Positions 52,141 through 62,058 are shown, counted from the first letter of the stretch. The stretch is DNA of 64,000 nt from Vannielia litorea (GCF_900142295.1 NZ_FSRL01000002.1:62001-126000); one strand, 5' to 3'. The notes: generated from the sequence alone by a model not told the origin. Made by a program: numbers and translations.

Positions 52141-52178
52141 CGGGACCAACAGCTATCCGTTGCAGAAGGAGAACCGAG

Positions 52179-53327
52179 ATGCTGACGAGACGTGCCGCAC
52201 TTATGGGAGCCGCCGTGCTGGCCTCTCTCCCGATCCTGACCAAGCGGGCGCAGGCCGAGGAAATCATGGACACCTCCATGGCCGCCCCGGTCGATCTGTC
52301 GAACCTGCAGCGCATCAAGCGCAAGCTGGTCCGCCCGCCCTACGTGCATGACCACGAGCAGGAGGCCCCCGGCGAGCCGCGCATCGTCGAGTTCGAGATG
52401 CAGATCGTCGAGAAGGAGGTCGAGGTCGACAGTGGCGCCTACCTCCAGGCCATGACCTTCCACGGCTCCATCCCCGGCCCGCTGATGGTGGTGCACGAAG
52501 GCGATTACGTGGAGCTGACGCTCTACAACTCGCCCGAGAACCTGATGCAGCACAACATCGACTTCCACTCGGCCACGGGCGCCCTGGGCGGCGGTTCGCT
52601 GACCCTGATCAACCCCGGCGAAAAGACCGTGCTGCGCTGGAAGGCCACGCGCCCCGGCACCTTCGTCTACCACTGCGCCCCGGGCGGCCCGATGATCCCC
52701 TGGCACGTGGTCAGCGGCATGTCGGGCGCGATCATGGTGCTGCCGCGCGACGGGCTGAAGGATCACGAGGGCAAGCCGGTCCGCTACGACCGCGTGTTCT
52801 ACATCGGCGAGAACGACTTCTACATCCCGAAGGACGAGAACGGCGACTACATGCGCTTTGCCGACGTGGGCGAGAGCTATCCCGACACGCTCGAGGTGAT
52901 GAACGGGCTGATCCCGACCCATGTGGTGTTCAATGGCAAGGTCGGCGCGCTGACCGGCGACAATGCGCTGCACGCCGCGCAGGGCGAAAAGGTGCTCTTC
53001 GTCCACAGCCAGGCCAACCGCGACAGCCGCCCGCACCTGATCGGCGGCCACGGCGACCTGGTCTGGGAGACCGGCAAGTTCAACAACCCGCCGGAACGCG
53101 ACCTTGAAACCTGGTTCATCCGCGGCGGCTCTGCCGGAGCGGCGCTCTACGAGTTCCTCCAGCCCGGCGTCTACGCCTACGTGAACCACAACCTGATCGA
53201 GGCCGTGAACCTCGGCGCCACGGCGCATGTGGTGGTGGATGGCGACTGGAACAACGACCTGATGGAGCAGGTCCAGGCCCCGGTCGAATACAACGCCGCC
53301 TACGAAGGCAAGACCGCGCTTCCGTAA
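52179..53327 (+). CDS. nirK: copper-containing nitrite reductase NirK
   Basis: A 382-residue two-domain cupredoxin that reduces nitrite to nitric oxide in the periplasm. A Tat-type signal ([10 protein letters not shown], cleaved after about residue 26) leads. Type 1 copper ligands are His125, Cys166, His176 and Met181 ([18 protein letters not shown]). Type 2 ligands include His130 and His165, plus a His in VNHNLIEA. The catalytic Asp128 is in NIDFH and the second catalytic His lies in LIGGHGD. Electrons come from a cupredoxin or cytochrome c. AGAAGGAGA precedes ATG 52179. nirV follows after a hairpin. Confidence 0.97.
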   Translation: MLTRRAALMGAAVLASLPILTKRAQAEEIMDTSMAAPVDLSNLQRIKRKLVRPPYVHDHEQEAPGEPRIVEFEMQIVEKEVEVDSGAYLQAMTFHGSIPGPLMVVHEGDYVELTLYNSPENLMQHNIDFHSATGALGGGSLTLINPGEKTVLRWKATRPGTFVYHCAPGGPMIPWHVVSGMSGAIMVLPRDGLKDHEGKPVRYDRVFYIGENDFYIPKDENGDYMRFADVGESYPDTLEVMNGLIPTHVVFNGKVGALTGDNALHAAQGEKVLFVHSQANRDSRPHLIGGHGDLVWETGKFNNPPERDLETWFIRGGSAGAALYEFLQPGVYAYVNHNLIEAVNLGATAHVVVDGDWNNDLMEQVQAPVEYNAAYEGKTALP

Positions 53328-53353
53328 GGCGGCCAGCCCACCAGGGAGGTGGC

Positions 53354-53380
53354 GGGGTGGCCGGGCAATCCGGCCACCCC
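53354..53380 (+). promoter_or_regulatory. intercistronic hairpin between nirK and nirV
   Basis: GGGGTGGCCGG (53354-53364) and CCGGCCACCCC (53370-53380) form a perfect 11-bp stem with a 5-base loop, 27 bases after the nirK stop. No U-run follows, so it more likely protects the nirK message and lowers nirV expression than terminates fully. Confidence 0.7.
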
Positions 53381-53402
53381 CTTGGCATCGAGGATACCGA
53401 TC

Positions 53403-54203
53403 ATGCGCAAGAGCTTCATCCTCGCAGGCTGTGCCCTGGCAACCGGCGTCGCGGTGCTGGCGGCCCTGGCAATGCGCCCGCAAACCCAATCCGGCGTGGC
53501 CCTGCCCGAGACCGTGATGGTCGCGCCCGGCCAGATCGCCTTTCGCCCGCTCGGCAACTTCAGCCGCGAGGGCAAGGCCAGCACGCCGGGGGCCCTGCCG
53601 GTCGAGGTCGCCGGCTTCGAGATCATGAAATACCAGGTCTCGCGGGCCGAGTATCTTGCCTGCGTGGCCGATGGCGCCTGCGAAGACGTGGGCACCGGCG
53701 AGGGCGGCTATGCCCAGACCATGGTGAACTGGGCCGATGCCACCGCCTATGCTGCCTGGTTCTCGCGCCAGACTGGCGAGACCTGGCGGCTGCCCAGCGA
53801 GCCCGAATGGCAGCGCGCCGCCGCGGAGCGGCAGGGTGATGCCGCGCCCGACGAGGGCGAGCTGGACCCGGGCACGCGGATGCTCTCGCAATACGAGCGC
53901 GGCGTGCTGCTGCGCGGCAGTTCCAGCCCCGCACTCCGGCCACTCGGCGGCTTTGGCGAAAACAGCCTCGGCCTGGCCGACCTCGGCGGCAACGTCTGGG
54001 AATGGACCGATGGCTGCATGGCCACGGGCCGCCTGGCGGCGGACGGCAGCATAGAGGCCTCCGAGCCCTATTGCGGCGTCCGCATCGCCGGGGGGCGGCA
54101 CCGCGCGGCGGTGATCGACTTCGTCCGCGATGCCAGCGTCGGCGGCTGCGCCGTCGGCCTGCCGCCGGATCACCTCGGCTTTCGCCTGGTGCGCGAAGGC
54201 TGA
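53403..54203 (+). CDS. nirV: NirV, formylglycine-generating-enzyme-like protein of nitrite reduction
   Basis: A 266-residue exported or membrane-anchored protein. An N-terminal hydrophobic segment (SFILAGCALATGVAVLAALAM) precedes an FGE/SUMF1-type domain: MVAPGQIAFRPLG, MKYQVSRAEYLACV, VNWADATAYAAWFSRQTGETWRLPSE and the ending DLGGNVWEWTDGC, DHLGFRLVREG. NirV is repeatedly found next to nirK. Its reaction is not established; the FGE fold suggests an oxygen- or copper-dependent cysteine modification. It follows nirK and precedes the nnrR-like gene. Confidence 0.9.
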   Translation: MRKSFILAGCALATGVAVLAALAMRPQTQSGVALPETVMVAPGQIAFRPLGNFSREGKASTPGALPVEVAGFEIMKYQVSRAEYLACVADGACEDVGTGEGGYAQTMVNWADATAYAAWFSRQTGETWRLPSEPEWQRAAAERQGDAAPDEGELDPGTRMLSQYERGVLLRGSSSPALRPLGGFGENSLGLADLGGNVWEWTDGCMATGRLAADGSIEASEPYCGVRIAGGRHRAAVIDFVRDASVGGCAVGLPPDHLGFRLVREG

Positions 54204-54245
54204 CGCCCCGCACCGCTCCACGACCCCTATTGGAAAGTCAGCCCC

Positions 54246-54941
54246 ATGACACCCGAGCACAAGACCGTCGCACGGCGATCGCTTCTGCTGAAAGACTGCC
54301 CGCCCGCGATTGCCGAAGAGGTCATGGCCCGCGGCACCGTCCGCCATGTCGCACGCGGTGCCACGATCCTCACCCCCGAAAGCAGGGCCGACGACGTGTT
54401 CGTCGTCCTGTCGGGCTGGGCCAAGCTCTTCCGCATAACCGCCCGCGGGGGCGAGGCGGTGATCGACGTGCTCGGCCCTTCCCGCAGCCTCGGCGAGGTG
54501 GCGGCGCTGCGGGGCGAGCGCTATCTCGTCCATGCCGAGGCGGTCACCGACTGCGCCCTCCTCAAGATCCCGGCCACGGCCTTCAACGGGCTGCTCGGCA
54601 GCTGCACCGAGATTCGCGCCGCCCTGCTGGCGAGTACGCTGCATCATCTCGAGGCGCTGGTCGGCCAGGTCGAGGCGCTCAAGGTCTGTTCCGGGGCGCA
54701 GCGGGCTGCGCAGTTCATCCTCTCGCTGGTGCCCGACACCTGTGGCCGGGCCTGCACGGTTCGGCTGCCCTACGACAAGGCCCTGATCGCCGGCCAGGTC
54801 GGGCTGTCGCCGGAGAGCCTGTCGCGCGCCTTCCGCCGGTTGCGGGCCGAAGGCGTGCGGGTGCACCGGCGCGAGGTGCGGGTTGACGATGTGCCCGCGC
54901 TTGCCGCCTATGCGGAGTTCAGAGAGGCCGCGTGGGCCTGA
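54246..54941 (+). CDS. nnrR: Crp/Fnr-family regulator of nitrogen oxide metabolism (NnrR/Dnr-like)
   Basis: A 231-residue regulator. An N-terminal cyclic-nucleotide-like sensor domain has HVARGATILTPESRADDVFVVLSGWAKLFR, a dimer helix, and a C-terminal winged helix with the recognition segment LSPESLSRAFRRLRAEGV (Glu-x-x-Ser-Arg). The four N-terminal Cys residues of FNR are absent, so it does not hold the oxygen-sensitive Fe-S cluster. NnrR/Dnr proteins sense NO through heme and activate nir and nor genes via TTG-N8-CAA sites, such as that before nirK. Confidence 0.88.
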   Translation: MTPEHKTVARRSLLLKDCPPAIAEEVMARGTVRHVARGATILTPESRADDVFVVLSGWAKLFRITARGGEAVIDVLGPSRSLGEVAALRGERYLVHAEAVTDCALLKIPATAFNGLLGSCTEIRAALLASTLHHLEALVGQVEALKVCSGAQRAAQFILSLVPDTCGRACTVRLPYDKALIAGQVGLSPESLSRAFRRLRAEGVRVHRREVRVDDVPALAAYAEFREAAWA

Positions 54942-54972
54942 CCGGCACCGCGCGCAGCACGAGGGCGACGAG

Positions 54973-55479
54973 ATGACACTGGGCTACATCCTGGCGGAAA
55001 CCCGCGGCGAGGCCGACCGGCTGCTCGCCGAGCTTGCAGCGCGGCTCCAGGGCGAGGGCCGCGTCGTGGCTGGCGTGGTGCAGTCCCGTGCGCCCTCGCC
55101 GGGGGCGCACCCCTGCGACATGGAGCTTGCCGTTCTGCCCGAGGGACCGGAGATCGGGATCTCCCAGCGGCTGGGTGGCGGGGCGCGCGGCTGCCGGCTG
55201 GATCCGGCCTCGCTCGAAGATGCGGCGGTTGCGGTCTCGGCCCGGCTCTCGGCCGGGGCCGAGGTGCTGATCCTCAACAAGTTCGGCGCGCACGAGGGCT
55301 CCGGCCGGGGGTTCTGCCCGGTGCTGGCCCTGGCGCTCGAGCAGGGCATCCCGGCCCTGACGGCGGTGAACCCCCGCAACCTCGAGAGCTTCCTTGCCTT
55401 CACGGGCGGGCTGGAAACGCGGCTCGAGGCCGACGCCCACGCGCTTCACGCCTGGGTCGAGGCCGCCCTAGCGCGCTGA
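54973..55479 (+). CDS. DUF2478 nucleoside-triphosphatase-like protein
   Basis: A 168-residue DUF2478 protein. The N-terminus begins MTLGYILAETRGEADRLLAE, where a P-loop is degenerate or absent. It has VVAGVVQSRAP, then ISQRLGGGARGCRLDP, and EVLILNKFGAHEGSGRGFCPVLALALEQGIPALTAV in two conserved blocks (the KFG...G.G motif is a family marker). DUF2478 genes recur beside molybdenum and denitrification loci, hinting at a role in cofactor or metal handling. ATG 54973 lies 31 bases after nnrR, so they are probably co-transcribed. Confidence 0.85.
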   Translation: MTLGYILAETRGEADRLLAELAARLQGEGRVVAGVVQSRAPSPGAHPCDMELAVLPEGPEIGISQRLGGGARGCRLDPASLEDAAVAVSARLSAGAEVLILNKFGAHEGSGRGFCPVLALALEQGIPALTAVNPRNLESFLAFTGGLETRLEADAHALHAWVEAALAR

Positions 55480-55495
55480 TTCGGGGTCTGCCCGG

Positions 55496-55768
55496 TCAGA
55501 CCGTGGCGCCCTTGTGCCGGATCGCGCATCCCACCAGCCCGGCAATCACCCCCACGATGATGGACACCGCGTATTCGGTCATGGTGATCGGCACATGAGT
55601 GGAGTGCGAGCCGCCAAGGATCAACGGCGAAAGCACCCCGATGAGCCCGCCCAGCCCGGCGGCGACGAGCCAGTTGCGGGTCATCATCCCGAGCGCCGTG
55701 CCGAGGATACCGGGCAGGCCGAGGATGCTGCCGCCGATGGTGCCGAGAAGGTCGAGAATGTTGAGCAT
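55496..55768 (-). CDS. small Gly-rich membrane protein at the end of the nap cluster
   Basis: A 90-residue protein made almost wholly of hydrophobic, Gly-rich segments: LDLLGTIGGSILGLPGILGTALGMM, WLVAAGLGGLIGVLSPLIL and YAVSIIVGVIAGLVGCAI. The Gly-x3-Gly spacing suggests packed helices of a glycine-zipper type. I do not recognise a family. AGGAGATA lies before ATG 55768 and it follows napC by 21 bases, so it is co-transcribed with nap. It converges on the DUF2478 gene. A role in nitrate respiration is inference. Confidence 0.65.
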   Translation of the reverse strand: MLNILDLLGTIGGSILGLPGILGTALGMMTRNWLVAAGLGGLIGVLSPLILGGSHSTHVPITMTEYAVSIIVGVIAGLVGCAIRHKGATV

Positions 55769-55789
55769 GATGTATCTCCTTTTCGGCGC

Positions 55790-56491
55790 TCAGTCGGCAG
55801 CCTTGCCGAGCCAGCTGCGGATCGCCGCCACATCCTGCCCGCTGGCGGTGCCGTGGCGGACCTCTCCGGCAAGCTCCTGCACCACGTGCTCGTATTCCTC
55901 CAGGTAGCCCGGTGGCAGGTCATGGGCGATGCCCTGGTGGCAGTCGATGCAGGTCATGTTCTCGTCGATCGCGCGCTGGTGGCTGTCGGCGGCGCGGGTC
56001 TCCTGGATGGTAAAATCCATGTATTCGAAGGCGTGGCAGTTGCGGCATTCGCGGCTGTCACTGGCCTTCATCTTCTTCCAGACGGCGGCGGCCATCTCCA
56101 GCCGGCGCTCCTCGTATTTCTCCGGCGTCGAGATCGTGCCGAGCACCTCGTGATACACGTCCTTCACGGCCATGATCTTGGCCTTCATCTTGTACTGCCA
56201 CTCGTGCGGCACGTGGCAATCCGAGCAGATCGCCCGCACGCCGGAGTGGTTGTTGTAGTGGATCGTCTCCCGGTACTCGCCGAGGTTGGTCTCCATCGTG
56301 TGGCAGGAGGTGCAGAACTCCTCGGTATTGGTCAGCTCCAGCGACCAGTGAAAGCCGCCCCAGAACAGGATGCCGCCGATGAAGCCCGCGATCAGCAGGA
56401 AGCCGGTGCTGAGCACGCCGGAGGGGCTCCAGAACCCGGCCCAGAGGCGCCGCAGAAAGCCCCGGCGCGGGGTGGTCTCGTTGTCGGACAT
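55790..56491 (-). CDS. napC: tetraheme cytochrome c NapC (NapC/NirT family)
   Basis: A 233-residue inner-membrane-anchored quinol dehydrogenase. An N-terminal TM (about 27-48, LSTGFLLIAGFIGGILFW) is followed by four CxxCH heme sites: CTSCH, CSDCH, CRNCH and CIDCH. It oxidises quinol and passes electrons to NapAB in the periplasm. It lies 20 bases downstream of napB and is the last recognised nap gene. ATG 56491. Confidence 0.97.
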   Translation of the reverse strand: MSDNETTPRRGFLRRLWAGFWSPSGVLSTGFLLIAGFIGGILFWGGFHWSLELTNTEEFCTSCHTMETNLGEYRETIHYNNHSGVRAICSDCHVPHEWQYKMKAKIMAVKDVYHEVLGTISTPEKYEERRLEMAAAVWKKMKASDSRECRNCHAFEYMDFTIQETRAADSHQRAIDENMTCIDCHQGIAHDLPPGYLEEYEHVVQELAGEVRHGTASGQDVAAIRSWLGKAAD

Positions 56492-56511
56492 GTCGTGCCT
56501 CCCCTTCCCGC

Positions 56512-56949
56512 TCACTGCGACGCGCTGCCAAAGGTGTTGCCGATCAGCGCCGGCGCATCGGCCTGCGGCACGTGGCACTGGTTGCAGAACCACCGCGTGC
56601 CGGCCACCGTATCGAGCTGGTTGCCCTCGCGGTCGAGGTAGTGGGTCATCGACAGCGTCGGTGCCCCGCGATCCCCGGCGTTAGTCCAGTCGTGGCAGGT
56701 CAGGCACTGGTTGGTGCGCAGGTCGATCTGGTATTGATCCATCGAATGCGGAATCACCGGCGGCTGCTGGCGATAGTTGCGCACCTCGCGCCCCTCCTGC
56801 TGCTGGTAAAGCTCGGGCGCTGGTCGCTCGGCTTCCACCTCGGTGCCGCGCAGGGATTTGACCGGGCCGCTGGACTGGGCAAGCACCAGTCCCGACACCA
56901 GCATCGTCGTCGCCAGCGTGGCGATGCCCGCGAAAGCCGTCAGTTTCAT
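56512..56949 (-). CDS. napB: diheme cytochrome c NapB, small subunit of periplasmic nitrate reductase
   Basis: A 145-residue periplasmic diheme cytochrome. A signal peptide (about 1-24, IATLATTMLVSGLVLAQ) precedes PPVIPHSMDQYQIDLRTNQCLTCH-like and WFCNQCHVPQADAP segments, giving heme sites CLTCH and CNQCH. The Pro-x-Ile-Pro-His motif supplies a distal His ligand. It receives electrons from NapC and hands them to NapA. It follows napH by 22 bases. Confidence 0.96.
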   Translation of the reverse strand: MKLTAFAGIATLATTMLVSGLVLAQSSGPVKSLRGTEVEAERPAPELYQQQEGREVRNYRQQPPVIPHSMDQYQIDLRTNQCLTCHDWTNAGDRGAPTLSMTHYLDREGNQLDTVAGTRWFCNQCHVPQADAPALIGNTFGSASQ

Positions 56950-56971
56950 GTTCACTCTCCCTTGTGGCGGA

Positions 56972-57883
56972 TCAGGCGGCCCGTTCGACGGGCTCGTCCG
57001 GCTGTGGTTGTTTCGGCGCATCGACCGCATGGTCGAAGCGATGGGTAAAGGCGAAGACATCGACAGAGCACACGTCGATGCAGCGCCCGCAGTTGGTGCA
57101 ATCCGGTGACAGGATCAGCGGCGTGTCCTCGCCCTTGCCGCGCAGGGCGGGCGAGATCACCTGGTTCTCCGGGCAGACGGCAAAGCAATCCATGCAGTCG
57201 TCGCAAGCCGTGCGTTTGCGGGCGGTGACCCGCAGCAGGCTCTTGTGGCCGACGAGGCCGTAGAAGGCGCCCACCGGGCAGAGGTGGCCGCACCAACCGC
57301 GCCGGGAGACCAGCAGGTCGAACAGGAACACCAGCGCCACCAGCGCCCAGGCAAAGCCCATCCCGAAGACGAGACCGCGATGCAGCATGGTGATCGGGTT
57401 CACCAGCTCCCAGGCGATGGTGCCGGTGAGGGCGGAGGCGGCGAGCACGGTGCCCAGCAGCCACAGCCGCGTGTGGCGCTTGGGCTGCCAGCCCTTCGGC
57501 AGGTCGAGCCGGGCGTGCAGCCAATGCGCCGCGTCCGTCACCGGGTTGATCGGGCAGACCCAGGCGCAATAGCTGCGGCCGCCGACCAGCGCATAGGCCA
57601 CCAGCACGATCAGCGCACCGGCAAGTGCGGTCAGCTCGGGCCAGTGCCCGGCAACGATCCCCTGCGCCGCGACCAGCGGATCGGTCAGCGGCAGCACGCC
57701 CAGGGTGCGCGAGCCTGCCAACGTGCCGGAGACCCACCAGATCCCGAACCAGGGGCCGATCAGAAAGAGCGCGAGGAAAAACGCCTGCGACAGCCGCCGC
57801 AGGATGAGAAAGCGATGCGCCCGCCACCACCCCTTGAGGCGGATGGCCTCCTCGCCGACCGGGAGAGCGGTTGTCGCCTTCAT
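56972..57883 (-). CDS. napH: quinol dehydrogenase membrane component NapH
   Basis: A 303-residue protein with four membrane segments. It has the NosR/NapH-type CAWVCPINP and [12 protein letters not shown] motifs and two C-terminal cytoplasmic 4Fe-4S ferredoxin clusters, [13 protein letters not shown] and [12 protein letters not shown]. With NapG it forms an alternative route of electrons from quinol to NapAB. ATG 57883 overlaps the napG stop by four bases. Confidence 0.95.
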   Translation of the reverse strand: MKATTALPVGEEAIRLKGWWRAHRFLILRRLSQAFFLALFLIGPWFGIWWVSGTLAGSRTLGVLPLTDPLVAAQGIVAGHWPELTALAGALIVLVAYALVGGRSYCAWVCPINPVTDAAHWLHARLDLPKGWQPKRHTRLWLLGTVLAASALTGTIAWELVNPITMLHRGLVFGMGFAWALVALVFLFDLLVSRRGWCGHLCPVGAFYGLVGHKSLLRVTARKRTACDDCMDCFAVCPENQVISPALRGKGEDTPLILSPDCTNCGRCIDVCSVDVFAFTHRFDHAVDAPKQPQPDEPVERAA

Positions 57884-58701
57884 TGCCCGGCGCCTTCCGG
57901 CAGCTTGAAGGCAGGCTCGAACCCGCCGGGCGCGGCGAGGTTGTCGGTGCCGGGGCCGGGCAGGCGGTCGGGCAGGTCGATCACCCCATCGACCAGCGGC
58001 GCGCCCTTCTGCTCCATCTCCTCCCAGCCCTTGCGATAGTGCTCGGCGGGGGCGGCACGGGCCAGCCGCACAGGCAGCACCTTGATCGCGGCCTCCTGCA
58101 GCACGCAGCTCTTTTCGCAGACCCCGCAGCCGGTGCAGTGATCGGCATGGACCGTGGGCGCGAAGATCGCGTGGTGGCCGGATCGGTCGTTGTGCGACAG
58201 CTCCAGCGTGATCGCCTCGTCGATCACCGGGCAGACCCGGTAGCACACGTCGCAGCGCAGCCCGAGGAAGTTGAGGCAGTTCTCCTGGTCCACCAGAACG
58301 GCAGTGCCCATGCGCGCCTCGTCGATGTCGGTCAGGCCCGGATCGAGCGCGCCGGTCGGGCAGGCAGCGACGCAGGGGATGTCCTCGCACATCTCGCAGG
58401 GCACCTCGCGGGCGGTGAAGAAGGGCGTGCCGGTGGCCGCCCCGTCCTCGCCCAGTTCGGCCAGCGCGAGCGTGTCATAGGGGCAGTCGCGCACGCAAAG
58501 GCCGCAGCGGATGCAGGCGGCGAGAAACTCACGCTCCGGCAGGGCGCCGGGCGGGCGCAGCGCCTCGGCCGGCAGGGCGCGGGCGTCGCGCGCCAGCCAG
58601 GCCAGCCCGCTGCCCGCCAGGGCACAGCCCGCCGCCATGCGCGCCGTGTCGGTCAGAAACCGGCGGCGCTGGGGGGACATGGGGGCTTTGGCGGCAGACA
58701 T
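57880..58701 (-). CDS. napG: ferredoxin-type protein NapG
   Basis: A 273-residue periplasmic iron-sulfur protein with four 4Fe-4S clusters: [43 protein letters not shown] and [12 protein letters not shown] Tat signal ([15 protein letters not shown]) exports it folded. It partners NapH in quinol oxidation for nitrate reduction. ATG 58701 is taken as start; ATG 58680, closer to the twin arginine, is an alternative. It lies 64 bases downstream of napA. Confidence 0.95.
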   Translation of the reverse strand: MSAAKAPMSPQRRRFLTDTARMAAGCALAGSGLAWLARDARALPAEALRPPGALPEREFLAACIRCGLCVRDCPYDTLALAELGEDGAATGTPFFTAREVPCEMCEDIPCVAACPTGALDPGLTDIDEARMGTAVLVDQENCLNFLGLRCDVCYRVCPVIDEAITLELSHNDRSGHHAIFAPTVHADHCTGCGVCEKSCVLQEAAIKVLPVRLARAAPAEHYRKGWEEMEQKGAPLVDGVIDLPDRLPGPGTDNLAAPGGFEPAFKLPEGAGQ

Positions 58702-58765
58702 ACCGTGCTTTCTTGGGGGTGAAGGGCGGCGCGCGCGGCTCGGCCGCACGCGCCCGCGCGCTGCC

Positions 58766-61258
58766 TCAGGCGCGTTCGACCTTGCAGGCGCATTTCTTGA
58801 AGTCCGTCTCCTTGGAGAGCGGACAGGTGGCATCGAGCGTCAGCTTGTTGATCAGCTGCCCCTCGTCGAACCACGGCACGAAGACGAGCCCCCGCGGCGG
58901 CTTGTTGCGGCCTCGCGTCTCGACCCGGCTCAGCATCTTGCCGCGCCGCGTGGAGATCTCGATCTCCTGTCCGCGGCGGAGGCCGCGCGCCTCGGCATCC
59001 TCGGGGTGCATGAAGACCACCGCGTTGGGGAAGGCGCGGTGCAGCTCGGGCACCCGCCGCGTCATCGAGCCCGAATGCCAGTGCTCCAGCACCCGGCCGG
59101 TGGAGAGCCAGAGATCGTATTCCTCGTCCGGCTCCTCGGCGGCAGGCTCGAAGGGCGAGAAGATGATCTTCGCCTTGCCGTCCTTGTGCCCGTAGAAAGA
59201 CACCTCCGAGCCCTCCGGCACATAGGAGTCGTAGCCCTCGCGGAAGCGGTAGAGCGTTTCCTGCCCGTCGACCACGGGCCAGCGCAGCCCGCGCGCCTGG
59301 TGGTAGACATCGAAATCGGCGAGGTCGTGGCCATGGCCGCGCCCGAAGACGGCATATTCCTCGAACAGCCCCTTCTGGACGTAGTAGCCGAAGTGCTCGG
59401 ACTCCACGTTGTCGAAGCCCTCCGCGGTTTGCTCCAGCGGGAACTTGTTCACCTCGCCGTTCTCGAACAGCACCTCGTAGAGCGTCTTGCCGGCGAGCTC
59501 GGGCTTCTTGGCCACCAGCTCCTCGCCCCAGGCCTCCTCCACGGTGAAGCGCTTGGCAAACTCCATGAGCTGCCACAGGTCGCTCTTGGCCTCGCCCGGC
59601 GCCATCACCTGCTGGCGCCAGAACTGGGTGCGGCGCTCGGCGTTTCCATAGGCGCCCTCCTTCTCCACCCACATGGCGGTGGGCAGGATCAGGTCGGCGC
59701 TCATCGCGGTGACCGTCGGATAGGGGTCGGAGACGGTGATGAAGTTCTCGGGGTTGCGGTAGCCAGGAAGGCCCTCTTCGTTGATGTTGGCCGCCGCCTG
59801 CATGTTGTTGTTGCACTGCACCCAGTAGGCGTTGAGCGTGCCGTCCTTCAGCGCCCGGTTCTGCGCCACGGCGTGCAGGCCGGGCGTGGGCGGGATGGTG
59901 CCCTCGGGCAGCTTCCAGACCTTCTCGGCATAGGCGCGGTGCTCGTCGTTTGTCACCACCATGTCGGCCGGAAGCCGATGGGCAAAGGTGCCCACCTCGC
60001 GCGCGGTGCCGCAGGCCGAGGGCTGGCCGGTGAGCGAGAAGGGCGAGTTGCCCGGCTCCGAGATCTTTCCGGTCAGCAGGTGGATGTTGTAGACCGAGCC
60101 ATTGGCCCAGCTGCCCCGCGTGTGCTGGTTGAAGCCCATGGTCCAGAGGCTCATCACCTTGCGGTTCGGGTCGGCATATTGCTGGGCGAGCTTCTCGAGC
60201 TGGTGCACCGGCACGCCGGACAGCTCCGAGACATATTCGGCCGTGTAGGGCTCCACCGCCTTGGCGTATTCGTCAAAGTCGATCGGCGTCAGCTCGCCCG
60301 AGTTGGGGTTGGCCGCCGCCTCCTGGCGCGGGTGGCTGTCGCGCAGCCCGTAGCCGATGTCGGTCGCCGTCCTGGTGATGTTCACGTGCTTCTCGAGGAA
60401 GTCCCAGTTCACCGCATCGTTCTGGATGATGTAATTGGCGATGTAGTTCAGGATCGCCAGGTCGGTCTGCGGGGCAAAGACCATGCCGTTGTCGGCCAGC
60501 TCGAAGGAGCGGTGCTCGAAGGTCGAGAGCACATGCACCTCGGCGCCGGGCTTGGTCAGGCGCGTGTCGGTGAGGCGCGACCAGAGGATCGGGTGCATCT
60601 CGGCCATGTTGGAGCCCCAGAGCACGAAGGTATCGGCATGCTCGAAGTCGTCATAGCAGCCCATCGGCTCGTCGATGCCGAAGGCCCGCATGAAGCCCAC
60701 CACGGCGGAGGCCATGCAGTGCCGGGCGTTGGGGTCGATGTTGTTGGAGCGCAGGCCCGCCTTCATCAGCTTGGCGGCGGCATAGCCCTCCCAGACGGTC
60801 CACTGGCCGGAGCCGAACATGCCCACCGAGGTCGGCCCCTTCTTGGCCAGCGCCTCCTTCCACTTCTGCGCCATCACGTCGAAGGCCTCGTCCCAGCTCA
60901 CCGGCTCGAACTCGCCGTTCTTGTCGTAGACCCCGTTCGACTTGCGCAGCAGCGGCGTGGTCAGACGGTCGGCGCCATACATGATCTTGGAGAGGAAATA
61001 GCCCTTGATGCAGTTCAGCCCGCGGTTCACCGGGGCTTCGGGGTCGCCCTGGGTGGCCACCACGCGGCCCTCCTTGGTGCCCACCAGCACCGAGCAGCCG
61101 GTGCCGCAGAAGCGGCAGGGCGCCTTGTCCCAGCGGATATCGGCACTGCCCGGTGCCTGGGCCAGCGCCTCTCCCGGCAGGCTGAGCCCGGCGGCGGCCG
61201 CGGTGCTGGCCGCGGCGGTGGCCTTGAGGAAGGTGCGGCGGGATTCCGAGATGGTCAT
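58766..61258 (-). CDS. napA: periplasmic nitrate reductase catalytic subunit NapA
   Basis: An 830-residue molybdoenzyme. A Tat signal ([12 protein letters not shown]) precedes the N-terminal 4Fe-4S site Cys48, Cys51, Cys55 and Cys83 ([13 protein letters not shown]). The molybdenum ligand is Cys181 in [13 protein letters not shown]. The bis-MGD binding domains follow, and length matches NapA (about 830). It reduces nitrate to nitrite in the periplasm. NapD encoded just upstream binds the signal during cofactor insertion. The start is ATG 61258, three bases after napD. Confidence 0.98.
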   Translation of the reverse strand: MTISESRRTFLKATAAASTAAAAGLSLPGEALAQAPGSADIRWDKAPCRFCGTGCSVLVGTKEGRVVATQGDPEAPVNRGLNCIKGYFLSKIMYGADRLTTPLLRKSNGVYDKNGEFEPVSWDEAFDVMAQKWKEALAKKGPTSVGMFGSGQWTVWEGYAAAKLMKAGLRSNNIDPNARHCMASAVVGFMRAFGIDEPMGCYDDFEHADTFVLWGSNMAEMHPILWSRLTDTRLTKPGAEVHVLSTFEHRSFELADNGMVFAPQTDLAILNYIANYIIQNDAVNWDFLEKHVNITRTATDIGYGLRDSHPRQEAAANPNSGELTPIDFDEYAKAVEPYTAEYVSELSGVPVHQLEKLAQQYADPNRKVMSLWTMGFNQHTRGSWANGSVYNIHLLTGKISEPGNSPFSLTGQPSACGTAREVGTFAHRLPADMVVTNDEHRAYAEKVWKLPEGTIPPTPGLHAVAQNRALKDGTLNAYWVQCNNNMQAAANINEEGLPGYRNPENFITVSDPYPTVTAMSADLILPTAMWVEKEGAYGNAERRTQFWRQQVMAPGEAKSDLWQLMEFAKRFTVEEAWGEELVAKKPELAGKTLYEVLFENGEVNKFPLEQTAEGFDNVESEHFGYYVQKGLFEEYAVFGRGHGHDLADFDVYHQARGLRWPVVDGQETLYRFREGYDSYVPEGSEVSFYGHKDGKAKIIFSPFEPAAEEPDEEYDLWLSTGRVLEHWHSGSMTRRVPELHRAFPNAVVFMHPEDAEARGLRRGQEIEISTRRGKMLSRVETRGRNKPPRGLVFVPWFDEGQLINKLTLDATCPLSKETDFKKCACKVERA

Positions 61259-61261
61259 GCG

Positions 61262-61534
61262 TCAGGTCTCCGGCTGGGTGGCGGCGAGCGCGGCTCGCGG
61301 CGAGGTGTCTTCGAAGTGGTGATAGTTGAGCGTCAGCGAGATCACGCCCGGGACCTGGTGCAGCCCCATGATGGTGTCGGAGGCAAAGGCCTCGTCGGTA
61401 TCCTCGACAACCACGACAAGGCGGCCATCGTCGGTCTGGGCATGAACCTCCACCCCCGGCGTGGCCTCCATCGCCGCGCGGGCGTCGGGCACGGCGTCAC
61501 GGGCAACGTGAACCAGGCATCCACAGATATTCAT
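61262..61534 (-). CDS. napD: NapD, chaperone for NapA export
   Basis: A 90-residue cytoplasmic protein with the NapD ferredoxin-like fold: MNICGCLVHVARDAVPDARA, TPGVEVHAQTDDGRLVVVVED and VPGVISLTLNYHHFED. It binds the twin-arginine signal of NapA until the cofactor is in place. The ATG overlaps the napF stop by four bases (ATGA), and it is followed closely by napA. Confidence 0.94.
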   Translation of the reverse strand: MNICGCLVHVARDAVPDARAAMEATPGVEVHAQTDDGRLVVVVEDTDEAFASDTIMGLHQVPGVISLTLNYHHFEDTSPRAALAATQPET

Positions 61535-62040
61535 GCGCGTATCTCCTCCACTGCGGGTTTGGGCACCTCGAAAGAGATCGCACCCGCCGGGCAAGTGGAT
61601 GCGCATTCGCCGCAGCCGGTGCATTGATCCTGGTCAAGGACAGGCACCGATCTGCCGCCGGTCATCAGCCTGAAGCGGATGGCGCGGGCCTCGCAGGCAT
61701 CTTCGCAGCTTCGGCAGAACACGCCGTTCAGCGAAAAGCAGCTCGCGTCGATGGTGGCGCGCCAGGGCCAGTCCGCGGGCTCGGCGGGTTTCAGGGCACC
61801 GGCCTCGCAGGCCTGCGCGCAGGCGTTGCAGAAGGTGCAGGCCCCGCGGGCAAAATCGACGACCGGCTCGCCGGACTCGTGACGGATGATGATCGCTTCG
61901 GGGCAGGCGCGTGCGCAATCGCCGCAATGGGTGCAGAGCCTCGCAAAGCCCGGCTGCGCGCCCGGCGGCCTCATCCGCACCGGCTCCGGCTGCGAAAGCC
62001 GCCCGCGCAAAAAGTTGCGTCTGCTGTGCTCGGTCGTCAT
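61531..62040 (-). CDS. napF: ferredoxin-type protein NapF
   Basis: A 169-residue cytoplasmic iron-sulfur protein, first gene of the nap operon. Clusters: CTHCGDCARACPE, CTFCNACAQACE, a third Cys set (CFSLNGVFCRSCEDAC) and CTGCGECASTCP. NapF interacts with NapA before export and may help mature its Fe-S cluster. A Met-Thr-Thr-Glu-His-Ser-Arg-Arg-Asn-Phe-Leu N-terminus looks like a weak twin-arginine signal. No napE is present. The operon order is napFDAGHBC. Confidence 0.94.
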   Translation of the reverse strand: MTTEHSRRNFLRGRLSQPEPVRMRPPGAQPGFARLCTHCGDCARACPEAIIIRHESGEPVVDFARGACTFCNACAQACEAGALKPAEPADWPWRATIDASCFSLNGVFCRSCEDACEARAIRFRLMTGGRSVPVLDQDQCTGCGECASTCPAGAISFEVPKPAVEEIRA

Positions 62041-62058
62041 GGACTACCTGGCCTTGAT

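Noticed and set aside
52134..54866. A 910-codon minus-strand frame across nirK, nirV and nnrR.
   Set aside because: It is antisense to three genes with intact catalytic motifs and has no recognisable domain.
58511..61627. A 1038-codon plus-strand frame across napG, napA and napD.
   Set aside because: It is antisense to napA and its neighbours; Leu/Gly/His-rich without domain features.
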